DNA of 64,000 nt from Palaemon carinicauda (Eukaryota > Arthropoda > Malacostraca > Decapoda > Palaemonidae): contig NC_090729.1 in assembly GCF_036898095.1 (NCBI RefSeq), positions 78,885,914 to 78,949,913 on the forward strand, given 5' to 3'. Below the pieces are notes generated by a model. The model did no database searches. It was given only the letters and a program-made list of their open reading frames with translations, and had not been told where the DNA came from. This document shows, in pieces, positions 61,640 through 64,000 of the stretch. The position numbers and the translations under genes were made by a program. Every line of letters begins with the position of its first letter. Position 1 is the stretch's first letter.

Positions 61640-62768
61640 TCAGTGCATCACAAAGAGATACTTGCTGTTCTTGGTTGATTTTATCAACAATCGTTGGGGG
61701 CACGAGTTGAATTCATTCCTTGTGAATTTAGTCTTTAATATCCCCGCCTTTACTTTTATAGTGTATAATTTATTTTCATTTTCTTCCACGGTGATTCCCA
61801 TAAGATTTCTTGGACCCACCCCCCTTCCCCTATCAATAAGTAGAACTGACACAGGGATATTGTCCCTAATTTTCCCTGCCTTTAACTCGGTCCTACTACT
61901 TTTAACCATATGTTCTGCTTGGCCCACTGGGGCCTTTCTGGCCCTCTTCCTATTCTTGGAAATTTCTTGTGATCTTGATGCAACATGCGGTGCTGAACTG
62001 AGTGGACTTAGGGTGGCTAGTTGAAGATGGTGACTCTCTCATCAAGGGACTAGGGTGGCTGGGTGGTGATGATGACTGGCTCGTCAGTTGGATCAGTAGG
62101 AGGCTGGGCTCCTAGTGCTGCAAGATCATCTTCTGTCTCTATGCGGTCAGTGACCTGAAGCAAGACAGTGGTAGTGAGTCCAACTTTTGGATCCTCTCCA
62201 AGCAAAGCAGCATATGGGGTTCTCTTGATCCCGGAATAGTATGGTCGAGTTCTTCTGGTTCTGAACAAAACAAAGGCATGGGGACCAATCTCGGTTGTTG
62301 TCGTCAGATGCCCGAGTTGAGTTCGCTAGTTCGACTGAACCTTGAGTTTGTGCCTCTCTGGGTGCCGGGGAGTGCCATGCACACGACGGGGCTAGAGACC
62401 CTTCAACTATCGAACCACCTGAGCAGTGAACTCAGATCAATGGCTGATTGTAGGATGCATGGAACACCAATGAGTAAGATATCCAAAAGCTAAAAAACAA
62501 CCTCAGCTACTCCCTTGGATGTGAGTGGCCACAGGATTACAAACTTGATCAGATGGCACTGTTACACCATAATCCACTTGTGTTGGGTTTTTGAAGATGA
62601 CGGCATGTCAATTAAATCGACTTGGCTGCAAGAATTGAAATTTTAAGTATGTATGGGGCGAACCACAACTCCCTTTGTCTTTGTTCCTTTTGTCTTTTCT
62701 TGGCAGGTAAGGCAGTAGGACTTGAACAGGTCGACTGACTCCCTTGTGATGTTTGCATATTTATAGTA
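61640..62768 (-). pseudogene. KRBA2/Ginger-type DDE integrase pseudogene
   Basis: Read on the minus strand from 62768 with frameshifts. KYANITRESVDLFKSYCLTC (zinc-binding Cys pair) is followed by FNSCSQVDLIDMPSSSK with the first catalytic Asp (62616-62618). Then come IMV, stop, QCHLIKFVILWPL, and GVPCILQS followed by SEFTAQVV, where the usual DNG between them is damaged: Asp reads as Ala and one base is lost (62431-62445). VHGTPRH and, in another frame, QTQGSVELANST follow, keeping the catalytic Glu (62330-62332). After another shift comes YYSGIKRTPYAALLGEDPKV (from about 62245). A C-terminal piece at 61640-61927 contains DRGRGVGPRNLMGI and GILKTKFTRNEF. This order matches KRBA2-like/Ginger integrases. 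At least three stops and three frameshifts rule out function. The first part of the gene was not found upstream of 62768. Confidence 0.75.
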
Positions 62769-63275
62769 TAATATTAGTTTTAGTTAAATCTAAACTCCAA
62801 ATTTTTTAAAACTATAATCTAAAACTGCTTATATTGATCAGGGTACTTTCTTGTTCAGAAAATAGTATCTATGGTAAGACTTAGAAGATTTATCCTGTAA
62901 GGCAATCTTTTGTTTAAATATGCACATCTCTAGGCAACAAGTATTCTAGATATTTATCATACATGTGAAAGAGCTCAAACAAAACTGAAGTAATTTCTCA
63001 GGTAGTTAAATTTAAATTGAACACCTGTACTTGAAAAAACTCTTGCTACAATTTATATAAAAAATGAAATATATGAAAATTATAAGAAAATCTTTAAAAG
63101 TTACACATAAATAAAGACCAATTATAACAAAGTTTCATAACTAACTTTCAGTGAATAAGAATCCGTGTCAACACCCATATATACTTGAAAACACATAAAA
63201 CTGGTGTTTGCAAACAAATACCAGAATTGCCTGAATTCTATCAGGTAAAGTGTGTAATAAAAACTAATAAATCTC
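62769..63275. other. Unassigned interior of the DNA transposon
   Basis: AT-rich sequence with no coding signal. It should hold the N-terminal part of the transposase gene or its 5' region, but nothing recognisable remains. Confidence 0.5.
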
Positions 63276-63404
63276 AGTCATTTCGCGTAATGCCTGGAAA
63301 TTTTAGTCATTTCGCGAATTCCCTAAGTCAATCAGTCATTTCGCGAAATGCCTAAAATCTTTAGGCATTTCGTAAAATGCCTGGTTACACAGTTTGCCTG
63401 TAAC

Positions 63405-63406
<2 letters not shown>
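63276..63406 (-). repeat. Right terminal inverted repeat with four phased palindromes
   Basis: Palindrome versions start at 63276, 63305, 63334 and 63363, each exactly 29 bp apart, followed by the outer end GGTTACACAGTTTGCCTGTAACAT. The reverse complement aligns with the left arm, including the spacers. Confidence 0.92.
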
Positions 63407-63666
<260 letters not shown>

Positions 63667-63671
63667 TTCTA

Positions 63672-63800
63672 GGACAATTGCCAGGAGGACAATAGCCAGC
63701 CGGACAATTGCCATTCGGATAATTCCCAGTTTCAGTGCCATGCGGATAATTGCCTGTGGGACAATTACCAGCCGGACAATTTCCATGCTTAACAATTATT
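63672..63800 (+). repeat. 15-bp tandem repeat, GGACAATTGCCAGCC type
   Basis: Copies start at 63672, 63687, 63702, 63717, 63744, 63759, 63774 and a weak one near 63790. Spacing is 15 bp except for one 27-bp step. The core GGACAATTGCC contains the palindrome CAATTG. The 15-bp period keeps a five-residue RTIAS-like chance frame open. It starts directly after an (AT)n run, like the inverted repeat at 61223, so it may be the end of another element whose body lies beyond the window. Confidence 0.85.
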
Positions 63801-64000
63801 TTCGGTCCTGGGTGATTTCCTTGGTTAGAAATTTTTTGTAAATATTTCTTTCTCTATTATTTACATCCAACCTTCAAAAATTTTTGTAAATATTTCTACT
63901 TCCAAACTTCAGTAGTGGAATTTTTGATTTGTATACTTCAGGCCTTTTAAATGATTTTTACCATCAAAAGTGAGCGTGGCAAAGATATTCTCGTTGATGC
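63801..64000. other. Unassigned AT-rich end of window
   Basis: No gene or repeat was recognised apart from a short duplicated phrase, TTTTTGTAAATATTTCT (63832 and 63880 regions). Confidence 0.5.

Noticed and set aside
61662..62024. A 120-codon plus-strand frame with hydrophobic stretches
   Set aside because: It is antisense to the C-terminal integrase segment (DRGRG and RNEF motifs on the minus strand). The hydrophobicity is a by-product.
62278..62493. A 71-codon plus-strand frame
   Set aside because: It is opposite the minus-strand integrase core, which explains the sequence.

Overview
This window is eukaryotic, repeat-dominated DNA with no intact host gene that I can support. Long (AT)n, (CTT)n and (ATT)n microsatellites, AT-rich filler and several families of decayed mobile elements suggest an invertebrate. 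A decapod crustacean such as a shrimp is my best guess. That is inference from repeat style, not from a diagnostic gene.

Layout. 1-2166: AT-rich left flank with one (AT)n run, one hairpin and one GC-richer island, none recognised. 2167-56530: a tandem array of 16 head-to-tail units of 3387-3400 bp, nearly identical to one another. Each unit is a deleted LTR retrotransposon: a 5'-truncated LTR, a tRNA-Arg-type primer binding site, a long leader with a 43-bp hairpin minisatellite, a gag N-terminal scrap, the C-terminal half of a retropepsin, and the N-terminal part of an integrase. 56531-58530: the single-copy rest of the same element, namely the integrase core, an RNase H fragment, a polypurine tract and a complete but diverged 3' LTR. 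58531-59579: microsatellites and unassigned sequence. 59580-60735: a broken non-LTR retrotransposon (endonuclease and reverse transcriptase remnants) with an (AT)n tail. 61219-63410: a DNA transposon remnant with long terminal inverted repeats around a minus-strand integrase pseudogene of the KRBA2/Ginger type. 63407-64000: (AT)n, then a 15-bp tandem repeat, then unassigned sequence.

Main points. The array boundaries (left flank, every unit junction and right exit) all share the 5-mer AAGTC, so the unit probably arose through a microhomology junction between mid-LTR and mid-integrase, not by LTR-LTR recombination. The pol pieces lie in the order protease, integrase, RNase H, which is the Ty1/copia order, although the sequences look Ty3/Gypsy. 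This matches the Gmr1-like group. The terminal inverted repeats of the DNA element carry 20-bp palindromes phased at exactly 29 bp in both arms.

Nothing here forms a working pathway. Every coding piece carries stops, frameshifts or missing catalytic segments. The interest lies in how the repeats were built and homogenised.
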